Positions 36,255-44,817 of a stretch of 64,000 nt of DNA are shown here, piece by piece; the first letter of the stretch is position 1; each line of letters opens with the position of its first letter. Below the pieces are notes generated by a model that searched no databases, was not told where the DNA came from, and was given only the letters and a program-made list of their open reading frames with translations. The position numbers and the translations under genes were made by a program. Source of the stretch: Brevibacterium album DSM 18261 (lineage in GTDB: Bacteria; Actinomycetota; Actinomycetes; Actinomycetales; Brevibacteriaceae); assembly GCF_000426445.1 (NCBI RefSeq), contig NZ_AUFJ01000012.1, forward strand, positions 1-64,000, in the 5' to 3' direction.

Positions 36255-38114
36255 TCAGCCGCTCCGATCCACGCCGTGCCCGCGGCCGGGCTCACCGCCG
36301 AGGCCAGCCTCGGGCGCAGACTCCGCTCCGGTCCCTGGTTGAGCTCCGGCTCCGGCCCCACCCCCGGCTTCTGCCACGCGCTCGCCCTGTGCCCCGGCCT
36401 CCGTCAGATCCTGGCGCGTGCTGCCGTAGTAGGCGGACAGGCCGCGGTACTGGGGTGAGACGAACGCCAGCAGGACCACGAGCAGCATGATGAGGCCGGC
36501 GCCCATGAACATCAGCGCCATGCCGCGTGCGGAGCCCTCGCCCAGCAGCCAGCCCAGCGCCTCCCGGCCCGCCTCCGAATCGACCCAGGGGATGACCGTC
36601 TGCTGGGCGATGATGCCCACGAAGAAGGCGCTCACCGGGCTGGCGGCCGTCTCGACGCTCTGCGCGAGGCCGAACACGCGACCCTGCCGGTGGAAGGGGA
36701 CGACGCGCTGGAGGATGGTCTGCTCGGAGGCCTCGGCGGCGGGCATGAGCGCCATGAAGACGAACATCCCCACGGCGAACAGCCACCACCACTCGCGGAT
36801 CGTGAAGCCCATCCCGATGCCCGCGACCAGCAGGTTCACGAAGAGGAGCGTTCGGACGGGGTTGGCTCCCAGGCCGGTCCTCGCGACGATGCCGCCGCCC
36901 ACCACGAAGCCCAGGCTCGTCACCCCCAGCACGATGCCCCACAGCTGCGGGGAGAACAGCTCGAGCCCGTACGGGTCCATGAGCGCCATGAACGTGCCGC
37001 CGATGAAGTTGTTGAAGCACGCGAACAGGATGAGCGCCGTCAGGCCCGGGATCGCCCGGATCGTCCGGATCGAGCCGGCGAGGTCCAGCTTGGAGACCCG
37101 CCCGGGTGCGGCTGCGGGGCCGGGGAGGGGTGCGGCGGTGGCCTCGGAGGCAGTGAGGGGAGCGGGCACGGGCACCGCCGAGGCGGACTCTCCCATGGCG
37201 CCCTTCCTCCCCGCGGCAGTCTCTGCCTCTCCAAGTGCCGCAGTGCCCTCTGCAGATGCCGCAGCGCGCTCTCCAAGTGCTGCTGCACCCGCGCCGCCGA
37301 TGGCGCCTGCGGAGCCGTCCTCAGGGGAGCCTGCCTCAGCACCTCCGCCCACTGCGGCGCTCGCCTCGGTGCGCCCCGCGGCACTCGCCCCGGTGTCCGC
37401 CCCGGTGCCCACTGCCGTGCCCGCCCCGGCGTGCCCCTCGGCGCCCGCCCCGGTGTCCTCACCCATGCCCTCCTCCCCACCCGCCTCGGCGGCGATGGCC
37501 TCCTGCACCTCGGCGGCGGTGACGATCCTCTCCTCCGGGATGCGGATGGGCAGGAGGTGGATGAGGGCGACGGCGGTGAGCGCGGTCGCGATGCCCAGCG
37601 TGGGGCCCATGCCCAGGTAGCCGATGCTGAGTCCGGAGAACACGCTCGTGATGAAGAAGGCGAGGCCCTGGACCATCCCCACGAGGCCGTTGGCCTTGTC
37701 GCGCTCGCCCTCCGGGACCAGGAGGGTGACGGTGGTGGAGAGGGCGATGTTGCGCATCTGCTCCACGACGGAGCCGCCCAGGATGATCATCGCGAACAGC
37801 CAGAAGGAGGGACTCGTGAGGCTGACGAGCGCGCCGTGGTCGGAGACGAGCCAGACGCCGCACGCCAGCAGGTAGGCCAGCAGGGTGATGACCGCGGCGA
37901 GCAGCATGACCCGCTTCTTGCGGTTGTGGTCGACGATCATGCCGAACACCAGCGAGAACACGGACACGAGACCCATGTAGCCGGCCCCGATCACGGCGGA
38001 GACCGCTACGTTCCGCGTCTCGAGGTAGACCCAGAAGGTGAGTGCGAACCACAGATAGGAGGTGGTCATGTTCGCGAGCGCGGTGTTCGCGACGACGTGG
38101 TGGAACGGCTTCAC
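36255..38114 (-). CDS. MFS transporter with a very long low-complexity central loop
   Basis: A 619-residue major facilitator protein opening MKPFHHVVANTALANMTTSYLWFALTFWVYLETRNV. The inter-helix motif FGMIVDHNRKKRVML is the MFS A-motif between helices 2 and 3. The normal cytoplasmic loop between helices 6 and 7 is replaced by about 150 residues made almost only of Ala, Gly, Glu, Thr and Ser (about 195-345). Six more helices follow. It resembles the enterobactin-exporter/antibiotic-efflux-like MFS group (DHA3 type, 'MFS transporter' without known substrate). No regulator is adjacent. Substrate is unknown. Confidence 0.82.
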   Translation of the reverse strand: MKPFHHVVANTALANMTTSYLWFALTFWVYLETRNVAVSAVIGAGYMGLVSVFSLVFGMIVDHNRKKRVMLLAAVITLLAYLLACGVWLVSDHGALVSLTSPSFWLFAMIILGGSVVEQMRNIALSTTVTLLVPEGERDKANGLVGMVQGLAFFITSVFSGLSIGYLGMGPTLGIATALTAVALIHLLPIRIPEERIVTAAEVQEAIAAEAGGEEGMGEDTGAGAEGHAGAGTAVGTGADTGASAAGRTEASAAVGGGAEAGSPEDGSAGAIGGAGAAALGERAAASAEGTAALGEAETAAGRKGAMGESASAVPVPAPLTASEATAAPLPGPAAAPGRVSKLDLAGSIRTIRAIPGLTALILFACFNNFIGGTFMALMDPYGLELFSPQLWGIVLGVTSLGFVVGGGIVARTGLGANPVRTLLFVNLLVAGIGMGFTIREWWWLFAVGMFVFMALMPAAEASEQTILQRVVPFHRQGRVFGLAQSVETAASPVSAFFVGIIAQQTVIPWVDSEAGREALGWLLGEGSARGMALMFMGAGLIMLLVVLLAFVSPQYRGLSAYYGSTRQDLTEAGAQGERVAEAGGGAGAGAQPGTGAESAPEAGLGGEPGRGHGVDRSG

Positions 38115-38365
38115 GGAGCGTCCTTCGGCCGGGCGCGTCTCCGTCCGGCGGGTGCCGGTCGGCGCGGTCGGCGCTCATCGGTGCCGGAACGGATCGCTGA
38201 GCGGGGACGGCGCAGGCTGGACGGAGCCCGAGGCGGGAGCGGGGTGACGCGGTGATCATGCCCCCGCGCGGAGTTCGCGCGGGGGTGGAAGACGATCATA
38301 ACCGCAGCGAGGGCGGTTCCGGGAGGGGTGCGGGCGGGTCAGCCGCTGCCGGCCCGCGGCTCGGA

Positions 38366-39766
38366 CTACGCCGAACCCGCCTCTGCGGTCTCCTGCTGCG
38401 CCAGCTTCGCACGGCGGTTGCCGAAGCTGATGAGGAACGAGCCGATGATCGCGGCGATGAACGATCCTGCGAGCACGCCGATCTTCACGTGCTCGTCGGC
38501 CACGCTCGCGGAGCCGTAGGCGAGTTCGCCCACGAGCAGGGACACGGTGAAGCCGATGCCGGCGATGAAGGACATGCCGGTGAGGTCCGCCCAGCGCAGC
38601 TCCGGGTCCAGGCGCATGGCGGGGAGGCGGCTGAGCAGGAAGGTCGTGCCGAGGATGCCGATCGGCTTGCCCAGCACCAGGCCGGCGACGATGCCCAGCG
38701 TGATGGGATCGGCGAAGGCGTTGCGGAGGCCCTCCAGCCCGCCGACCGTCACACCCGCGGAGAAGAACGCGAAGACGGGGACGGCGAAGGCCACGGACAC
38801 GATGCCGCACTTGTCCGCGAAGTGTCCGGCCATGCCCTCGTAGACGGGTACGCCGTCGGAGTCCGTCGAGACGTGCACGCGCGTGCGGGGCGTGGGGTGC
38901 ACCGGCACGGTGAAGCCCAGCAGCACACCGGCGACGGTCGCGTGGATGCCGGCGGCGTGCACGAGCGCCCAGGTGAGGACGGCGAGCGGGATGAGGATCC
39001 ACCAGGAGCGGACGCCGCGCTGCACGAGGACGGCGAAGGCCGCCAGCGGGATGAGCGCGAGCGCGAAGAAGACGAGGTCGAGGTCGGCGGTGTAGAAGAC
39101 GGCGATGATCGTGATCGCGATGAGGTCGTCGACGATCGCGAGGGTGAGCAGGAAGACGCGCAGCGCCGGCGGCAGGAACCGGCCGACCACGGCGAGGACC
39201 GCGACGGCGAAGGCGATGTCCGTCGCGGTGGGGATGGCCCAGCCGTGGAGGGCATCGGGCCCCGCGTTCATGTTCACGAGGGCGAAGATGACCGCCGGGA
39301 CGGCCACGCCGCCCACCGCTGCGGCGATGGGCAGGGCCGCGCGCCGCGGATTGCGCAGGCGGCCGGCGACGAACTCCTCCTTGAGCTCGAGGCCCACCAC
39401 GAAGAAGAAGATCGCGAGGAGGCCGTCGGCCGCCCATGCCCCGATCGAGAGGTCGAGGTAGAGCGAGGAGGGGCCGATGACGGAGTCGCGGACGGTGGTG
39501 TACCAGTCGGCAAGGGGCGTGTTCGCGAGGATGAGGGCTGCGGCCGTTGCCGCGAGCAGCAGTGCGCCGCCGAAGGCGTCCGAGTGCAGAGTCTTCCGGA
39601 TGCCCAGCCACATCTGGGGAGGCACGCGGCGCGCACGCGGGGAGCGCGTGGGGGAGTGGGGCGGGAAGCCCTGGACCGCCTCGGGCGCGGCTGCCTCGGT
39701 GCCGACCGAGGAGGAGGCGGCTGCCGAGGAGGCGGGATTCTGCTGGTGAGACGACGGGTTCGACAC
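38366..39766 (-). CDS. nhaA: Na+/H+ antiporter NhaA
   Basis: A 466-residue secondary antiporter exchanging Na+ or Li+ for two protons. After a disordered 50-residue N-terminus the first core helix region reads SDAFGGALLLAATAAALILANTPLADWY. The transport-site aspartate pair is in LTLAIVDDLIAITIIAVFYT. Other family landmarks are GLLAIFFFVVGLELKEEFVAG, TATDIAFAVAVLAVVG and GIGFTVSLLVGELAY. Length is slightly above the E. coli protein because of the N-terminal extension. Together with the NhaP-type gene at 30256 it gives the window two distinct sodium antiporters. Confidence 0.95.
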   Translation of the reverse strand: MSNPSSHQQNPASSAAASSSVGTEAAAPEAVQGFPPHSPTRSPRARRVPPQMWLGIRKTLHSDAFGGALLLAATAAALILANTPLADWYTTVRDSVIGPSSLYLDLSIGAWAADGLLAIFFFVVGLELKEEFVAGRLRNPRRAALPIAAAVGGVAVPAVIFALVNMNAGPDALHGWAIPTATDIAFAVAVLAVVGRFLPPALRVFLLTLAIVDDLIAITIIAVFYTADLDLVFFALALIPLAAFAVLVQRGVRSWWILIPLAVLTWALVHAAGIHATVAGVLLGFTVPVHPTPRTRVHVSTDSDGVPVYEGMAGHFADKCGIVSVAFAVPVFAFFSAGVTVGGLEGLRNAFADPITLGIVAGLVLGKPIGILGTTFLLSRLPAMRLDPELRWADLTGMSFIAGIGFTVSLLVGELAYGSASVADEHVKIGVLAGSFIAAIIGSFLISFGNRRAKLAQQETAEAGSA

Positions 39767-40104
39767 GATGGGAGCCTTCAGGGGGAGGGGACGGCTGGGA
39801 GCGGCTGCGCATCCGGGGGTCCGTGCGCTCGCGGCATCTGTCTGCGATGCGGGCGATCTGCGGAGGGCCGGTGCGCCTCAGGCCGTTAGCGGCGGGCAGC
39901 CGGCGATCTCCCCGTGCGCATTGGTGCCCCACGAGCTGATCCACCCGTTGGTGCCCGGGTGCCGGTTCTGCAGCAGCGGGCGCATGGCCGCGGCGGAGAC
40001 CAGCCGGCGCGGACGGCGCGCACGGGCATGAGGGTGGGAGGGCATGGAGCGATTCTAGGTGACCGGCGTCTCGATCGCGAAGCGGCGCGGGTCCGGGGCC
40101 GGAC
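39767..40104. other. 338-bp gap between nhaA and modBC, mostly unassigned
   Basis: It contains one possible 55-codon minus-strand frame (39878-40045) and otherwise nothing recognisable. It probably includes the nhaA promoter. No sodium-responsive or molybdate-responsive element could be identified. Confidence 0.4.
39878..40045 (-). CDS. Possible small protein of 55 residues
   Basis: A frame from an ATG at 40043-40045 begins MPSHPHARARRPRRLVSA, then MRPLLQNRHPGTNGWISSW, and ends GCPPLTA with TGA at 39878-39880. The N-terminus is strongly basic; the second half has a plausible folded-peptide composition with two tryptophans. There is no strong ribosome site and I recognise no family. It is the only frame of note in a 338-bp gap. 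Spurious translation is quite possible. Confidence 0.25.
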   Translation of the reverse strand: MPSHPHARARRPRRLVSAAAMRPLLQNRHPGTNGWISSWGTNAHGEIAGCPPLTA

Positions 40105-41847
40105 TCAGCCGGGTGCGCCCAGCCGGAGCTCCCGGTCAGCGAGCTCCTCGACCTCGGCGGGGTCATGGCTCACCAGCACGCATGTGCGGTCCGCGAGGTG
40201 GGCGGCCAGCAGCGCGCGGATCGCGGGGGCCGAGTCCCGGTCGAGTGCGGCGCTCGGCTCGTCGAGGAGGATCGCCTCCGGGTCCGAGGCGAGCGCCCGG
40301 GCCAGCGCCACCCGCGCCCGCTGCCCGCCGGAGAGCGCGGTGGGGTGGGTGCGCGCGAGGCGGCCGATGCCGAGGTCGGCGAGCATCGCATGTGCCCGGT
40401 CTCTGGCCTCGGCGCCGGTGATGCCCGCGCTCCGGAGGCCGAAGGCCACATTGCTCGCCGCCGTGAGATGGGGGAAGAGATGCGGTTCCTGGAGCAGGAG
40501 CGCGATGCCTCGGCGGTGGGGCGGGACGTCGACGTCGGTGGTGGACGCGTGCTCGCCCGTGGCCGTGAGCACGCGCTCGCCCAGTTCCACCCGGGCGTGG
40601 GCGGGGACGAGCAGGCCTGCGAGCACGGCGAGCGTCGTGGACTTCCCGGAGCCGTTGGGGCCGGTGAGAGCCAGGGTCTCGCCGCGGCGGACCTCCAGGG
40701 AGACGGAGACTCCGCGTTCCGGGACGCGGAAGCGCGCACTGAGCTGCACGGGCGGCGGGGGCATGGGCGCGCCTCCCGGGGGTGTGCCTGGCCCGGTGCC
40801 TCGGGAGACGCTGCGCCCGCTGGTTCGCCACGCAGCCCGGTGGGAGGCTCCGCCCGGTGGCTCGCACCGCTGCCCGGGGGCGACCGTGTCCGGAGGCTCG
40901 CCCGGCGTCATGCCTGGTGACATGCCTCGCGCCTCGAGCGCGGCCTCATCGGGCACCTCGCGCGGCGCTCCATCCGAAGCCCTGTTCGGCATCCCATGCG
41001 CGCCGACGCCCCCTCGGAGCAGCGCGGCGGAGGGGCGGGGCGCATGGGCCCGGCTGCGGGGCAGGGAGTAGACGGCGACGACCACGAGGAGCGCGATCGC
41101 GACGAGCAGCATCGAGACGGCGACGGCGGCCTCGGGGTCCGTCTCCCGGGCCAGATAGATCTCCAGCGGCAGAGTGCGGGTGGTGCCGGCGAGCGAGCCG
41201 GCGAAGGTGAGCGTGGCACCGAACTCACCCAGCGCTCTGGCGAAGGCCAGCACGGCCGCCGAGGCGATCGCGGGCGCCAGCAGCGGCAGGGTGACGGTGG
41301 CGAAGGTGCGGGCGGGGCCGGCGCCCAGCGCTGCGGCGGCCGTCTCGACGCCCGTCCCGTGTGTGCGCGTGGCGGCCTCGACGCCCATGACCACGAAGGG
41401 GAGGGAGACGAAGGTCTGGGCGCACACGACGGCCGCGGTGGTGAACGCGATGTCGATGCCCGTGGCTGCGAGGGGTGCGGCGAGCAGTCCCGTGCGACCG
41501 AAGGTCGCGAGCAGCGCGAGGCCGCCCACGACCGGCGGCAGGACGACCGGCAGCAGGACGAGGGCCCTGAGGACCCGCCGTCCGGGAAATGTGCGGCGGG
41601 CGAGCAGCATCCCGAGCGGTACGCCCAGCAGGACGCAGATCGCGGTGGCCGCGAGTGCGGTCCGGACCGAGAGGCTCAGGGCGGTGAGCGAGTCCTCGCC
41701 GGTGACGAGGTCGAGGAAGTCCGTCCACGGCACGCGGGCGGCGAGGCCCGCGAGGGGGAGGAGCACCACGAGCGCGCCGAGGCCGGCGAGCGGCAGGAGG
41801 AGGGCGGGGACGCCCGGCTTCCGCTCACGTGTGCGAGGTGTGCCCAT
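40105..41847 (-). CDS. modBC: Molybdate ABC transporter, permease-ATPase fusion (ModBC)
   Basis: A 580-residue fusion of the two cytoplasmic-membrane functions of a molybdate importer. Residues about 15-255 form the ModB-type permease, with [22 protein letters not shown] and the EAA-like loop [25 protein letters not shown] and [18 protein letters not shown] motif ([15 protein letters not shown]). A proline/glycine-rich linker of about 100 residues follows. The ATPase (about 365-580) has Walker [11 protein letters not shown], signature [15 protein letters not shown] and Walker [12 protein letters not shown]. It lacks the C-terminal TOBE molybdate-binding domain of E. coli ModC. The ATG at 41847 has GGAG upstream. 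It follows modA by 119 bp and imports molybdate for the cofactor genes upstream. Confidence 0.88.
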   Translation of the reverse strand: MGTPRTRERKPGVPALLLPLAGLGALVVLLPLAGLAARVPWTDFLDLVTGEDSLTALSLSVRTALAATAICVLLGVPLGMLLARRTFPGRRVLRALVLLPVVLPPVVGGLALLATFGRTGLLAAPLAATGIDIAFTTAAVVCAQTFVSLPFVVMGVEAATRTHGTGVETAAAALGAGPARTFATVTLPLLAPAIASAAVLAFARALGEFGATLTFAGSLAGTTRTLPLEIYLARETDPEAAVAVSMLLVAIALLVVVAVYSLPRSRAHAPRPSAALLRGGVGAHGMPNRASDGAPREVPDEAALEARGMSPGMTPGEPPDTVAPGQRCEPPGGASHRAAWRTSGRSVSRGTGPGTPPGGAPMPPPPVQLSARFRVPERGVSVSLEVRRGETLALTGPNGSGKSTTLAVLAGLLVPAHARVELGERVLTATGEHASTTDVDVPPHRRGIALLLQEPHLFPHLTAASNVAFGLRSAGITGAEARDRAHAMLADLGIGRLARTHPTALSGGQRARVALARALASDPEAILLDEPSAALDRDSAPAIRALLAAHLADRTCVLVSHDPAEVEELADRELRLGAPG

Positions 41848-41966
41848 GCCGGTGCTCCTCTCTCCGGTCTTTCCGGTGCGGGGTGGCGTGCAGTGGTTCT
41901 GAGGCTCTGAGGTTCTGACGTGCGGGAGGTCTGACGTCCGGCGGACGGGGCGTGTCCCCGTGCGCG

Positions 41967-42773
41967 TCAGGGCGTGGTGAATCCGGCCTCCTCGAAGACC
42001 TCCCGGTTCTCCTCCGCGAGCACGAAGTCCGTGAACGTCGCCGCGAGCTGCGGTGAGGCGGCCTCGGCGACGGGGGCGATGGGATAGGTGTTGACGGCCT
42101 CCTGGGCCTCGGGGAAGGCGATGCCCTCGACGGCCTCGGAGCCGGCGGCGTCCGTGCGGTAGACGAGACCGGCGTCGGCCTGGGCGCTGGCCACCTTGCC
42201 CAGCACGTCTGTGACCTGGGGCTCCTCGCTCACCGGAGTGAGTTCGACGCCTGCGGCCGCCGCGACTCTCTCCGCGGCGGCCCCGCACGGCACCTGGGGT
42301 GCGCAGACGACGACGTCGAACTCGGGGTCGCCGAGGTCCTGCAGGGATGTGATGCCCTGCGGGTTGCCCGCGGGCACCGCGATCTCGAGGACATTGGCGA
42401 CGAATGGGACGGGCTCCCCCTCGACGAGGGCCTCGTCGACGAGGCGCTGCATCGTGCGCTCGTCCGCAGTGGCGATGACATCGGCCGGGGCGCCCTCCGC
42501 GATCTGGGTGACGAGATCGGAGGAGCCCGCGAAGCTGAGCCGCACCTCCACCCCCTCGTGCTGCTCCGCGAAGGCGTCTGCGAGCTGCTCGAAGGTGTCG
42601 GTCAGCGAGGCGGCGGCGAAGACCGTGAGGGTCGTCTCCTCCTGGCCGTCCGCTCCCGAGGGGTCGTCCGCGCCGCTGTCCGTCCCGCTGCCCGTGGCAT
42701 CCCCGCAGGCCGCGAGCATGAGGGATGCGGAGATTCCTGCGGCCAGCACGGCGGCTGGGCGGTGACGGAGCAT
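41967..42773 (-). CDS. modA: Molybdate-binding lipoprotein ModA
   Basis: A 268-residue periplasmic-type binding protein. The signal peptide [23 protein letters not shown] ends at a lipobox (LAAC), so it is a lipoprotein. The mature part begins the ModA pattern [63 protein letters not shown], with the oxyanion-binding serines in AASLT and GSSDL. The C-terminus has the [20 protein letters not shown] helix. The ATG at 42773 with GAGGA upstream is chosen over a longer in-frame start. It captures molybdate (or tungstate) for ModBC. Confidence 0.93.
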   Translation of the reverse strand: MLRHRPAAVLAAGISASLMLAACGDATGSGTDSGADDPSGADGQEETTLTVFAAASLTDTFEQLADAFAEQHEGVEVRLSFAGSSDLVTQIAEGAPADVIATADERTMQRLVDEALVEGEPVPFVANVLEIAVPAGNPQGITSLQDLGDPEFDVVVCAPQVPCGAAAERVAAAAGVELTPVSEEPQVTDVLGKVASAQADAGLVYRTDAAGSEAVEGIAFPEAQEAVNTYPIAPVAEAASPQLAATFTDFVLAEENREVFEEAGFTTP

Positions 42774-42947
42774 GGCGGGTCCTCGGTGTCGGGGCCGGTG
42801 GTCGGGGCCTGTGCGCACGAGCCTACTGGGCCGGGAGGGCGAGGACTGAGACACCGGAGGGGCGAGGGGCTGAGGAGGGAGAGCCGAAGGAGGTTGGGGA
42901 GGCGGGGGCTCCGCGCGAGGGGCGGGCCCGCCGTCTGAGCGGCCGCC

Positions 42948-44402
42948 TCACCATTCCAGCGGCAGGAAGGGAACCCGCTCACCCGCCCGGACGGCCCGCG
43001 AGGGGAGGACGATCCACCCCTCCGCGCACGTGAGCCCGCGCATCATATTGGGTCCGGCGTGGGTGCACGGCTCCCAGGCGGGCTCATCCTGTGCAGACCT
43101 GCAACCGAGTGAGCGCTTTCCGTCGCTTTCGGCACCGGAATCCGACACGAAGTGCTCACTTCGCGGATTGTCCGGGACTGCCGGCACGAGGCGCTCGGCC
43201 TTCTGCGCTGGGGAGTCGACGCCGAGCGGGACGGTGAGCAGCACCTCGGGCGGCAGACCTCGCATTCCCCGGAGCAGCGCCCGTCCGGCCACGCGCATCG
43301 CGGCCATGGCCGCCAGCGGATTGCCGGGGAGGCCGAGAGCGGGCACGAGGCGCCCTTCTGCTGTGCGCAGTGCGGCGAGGAGGGTGGGGTGTCCGGGGCG
43401 CATGTCGAGCTCCGGGAACACGATGCGGCCTCCCGTCTCCTGTGCGAGGGCGGTGAGCTCTGCGCGGATGTGGTCGGCCGCGGATCTGCCGGTCCCTCCC
43501 GTCGTGACGATCATGTCCGTGCCGGATGCGAGCATGTGGCTGAGGGCGTCTCGTGTGGTCGCGGCATCGTCGCCGATCCGCACCGCGTCGAGGATGTCCG
43601 CCCCTGCGAGGGAGAGGAGGTGGGGCAGCTGGACGGAGAAGGCATCGCGCACGGTGCCGCGCACGGGCAGGCCCGAGGCGACCACCTCGTCCCCCGTGTA
43701 CAGGAGCGAGACGCGGGGAGGTGAGGCGACGAGGACGGAATCGCGTCCGCAGATCGCCGCCATCGCGAGGAGCGGGGGTGTGAGGGCGGTTCCGGCGGGG
43801 GCGATGAGAGCGCCGGAAGGGGCTTCGCCTCCGGCGGGTCGGATGTGCCTGCCGGGTTCGAGCTCGGAGAGTGGGGCTCCGGGAGCGAGCGCAAGGGTCC
43901 GGTCTGGGGCTGAGTCGCCTGCCGTGGGCGTGGGACCGGTGTGCGCCGAATCGCTCACCTGTGCGTATTCGCTGCGGATGATGCCGGTTGCGCCATGGGG
44001 TACGGCGCGACCGGTCACGACGGGACAGGCGCGTCCGGGGGCGAGGGAGTGCTCGCTGCCGGTCCAGTCCTCGAGGACCCATTCCCCCGGGGTCGGTTCT
44101 CCCGATGCGGCCTCTCGCGTGGTGGGAGGAGTGCCCGCGGGCTCATGTGCGGCATAGGCGAAGCCGTCCATCGCTGACGAGGGGTAATGGGGAACAGGGA
44201 GGGGCGTGCGAAGCTCCTCCGCGAGGATGCAGCCGGCGGCCTCATCCAGCGGCACGGCCTCGTGCGGAGCGGGCCCGGCAGCCTCACGGCCGAGGGCGTA
44301 GGACAGCGCCATCGCCGTGCACCAGTCGGGCAGGCGTCCGTGACTGTGCGCGCGGGACCGGCCGGACGGATGACCGGGCGCGCGGCCGGCCTCGTTGCTC
44401 AT
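42948..44402 (-). CDS. moeA: Molybdopterin molybdenumtransferase MoeA (first copy)
   Basis: A 484-residue enzyme inserting Mo into adenylylated molybdopterin. Domain landmarks are PVPHYPSSAMDGFAYA, VVTGRAVPHGATGIIRSE, RVSLLYTGDEVV, DMIVTTGGTGRSAADHIRAEL and LGLPGNPLAAMAAMRV. The MPT-binding region normally reads TGGxS; here it is TGGTGRSAAD. An in-frame insertion of about 20 residues in the C-terminal domain (encoded by 43106-43163) corresponds exactly to a dispersed DNA palindrome. The start is four bases after the moaD stop, so the genes are co-translated. A second, more typical MoeA is encoded at 48758. Some divergence from canonical MoeA suggests a specialised role. Confidence 0.85.
   Translation of the reverse strand: MSNEAGRAPGHPSGRSRAHSHGRLPDWCTAMALSYALGREAAGPAPHEAVPLDEAAGCILAEELRTPLPVPHYPSSAMDGFAYAAHEPAGTPPTTREAASGEPTPGEWVLEDWTGSEHSLAPGRACPVVTGRAVPHGATGIIRSEYAQVSDSAHTGPTPTAGDSAPDRTLALAPGAPLSELEPGRHIRPAGGEAPSGALIAPAGTALTPPLLAMAAICGRDSVLVASPPRVSLLYTGDEVVASGLPVRGTVRDAFSVQLPHLLSLAGADILDAVRIGDDAATTRDALSHMLASGTDMIVTTGGTGRSAADHIRAELTALAQETGGRIVFPELDMRPGHPTLLAALRTAEGRLVPALGLPGNPLAAMAAMRVAGRALLRGMRGLPPEVLLTVPLGVDSPAQKAERLVPAVPDNPRSEHFVSDSGAESDGKRSLGCRSAQDEPAWEPCTHAGPNMMRGLTCAEGWIVLPSRAVRAGERVPFLPLEW
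43106..43163. repeat. Dispersed palindrome, copy A, inside moeA
   Basis: CGAGTGAGCGCTTTC at the left and CGAAGTGCTCACTTCG at the right form an imperfect hairpin of the same design and length (58 bp) as the copies at 48591 and 58591. It lies in frame within moeA and encodes part of a Ser/Asp/Gly-rich insert (SEHFVSDSGAESDGKRS). Confidence 0.6.
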
Positions 44403-44406
44403 TCCC

Positions 44407-44718
44407 TCATCCGCCCGCGAACGGCGGGAGCACGTCCACCCGCATGCCGCCGCGCACGAGGTCGTCCTCCGCGACGAGCGCGGTGCCGTCGGCGAGCAGA
44501 GTGCTCTGGGCGAGGACGCGCTCGAGATCGGGCTCGCCGGCCGGCGGCTGGGGGTGGAGCGAGACGAGGAGCGCGGCGAACTGCTCGCGTGTGAGCTCGT
44601 CGAAGGGCAGCGGCACGTTCTCCGCCTTCACATGCCCCGCGGCCGCGCGCGCCGCCGCGAAATAGCGGACCTCGACGGTGGCTCCGGTGCTGCCTCCCGC
44701 AGCGGACGTACGACTCAT
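44407..44718 (-). CDS. moaD: Molybdopterin synthase small subunit MoaD
   Basis: A 103-residue ubiquitin-like sulfur carrier. It opens with a short Ser/Gly tail, then VEVRYFAAARAAAGHVKAE, and ends VLPPFAGG. The C-terminal Gly-Gly is the residue pair that is adenylylated and thiocarboxylated for transfer of sulfur to precursor Z. The ATG at 44716-44718 has AGGAGAG seven bases upstream, favoured over the longer frame. It sits directly before moeA. Its partner moaE and the other moa genes (moaC, moaB) are not in the window. Confidence 0.9.
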   Translation of the reverse strand: MSRTSAAGGSTGATVEVRYFAAARAAAGHVKAENVPLPFDELTREQFAALLVSLHPQPPAGEPDLERVLAQSTLLADGTALVAEDDLVRGGMRVDVLPPFAGG

Positions 44719-44817
44719 GCCCCACTCTCTCCTTCCTGTTCGCTCACACAGTCTCATCGCCCGCACAGCGCTCGCTCCCGGGATGCAGCCGCCGTCCGGC
44801 CCCAGGCGCGCCCGGGA

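Noticed and set aside
38256..40166. Large frames on both strands over nhaA
   Set aside because: The NhaA frame has the conserved aspartate pair and helices; the others are low-complexity shadows.
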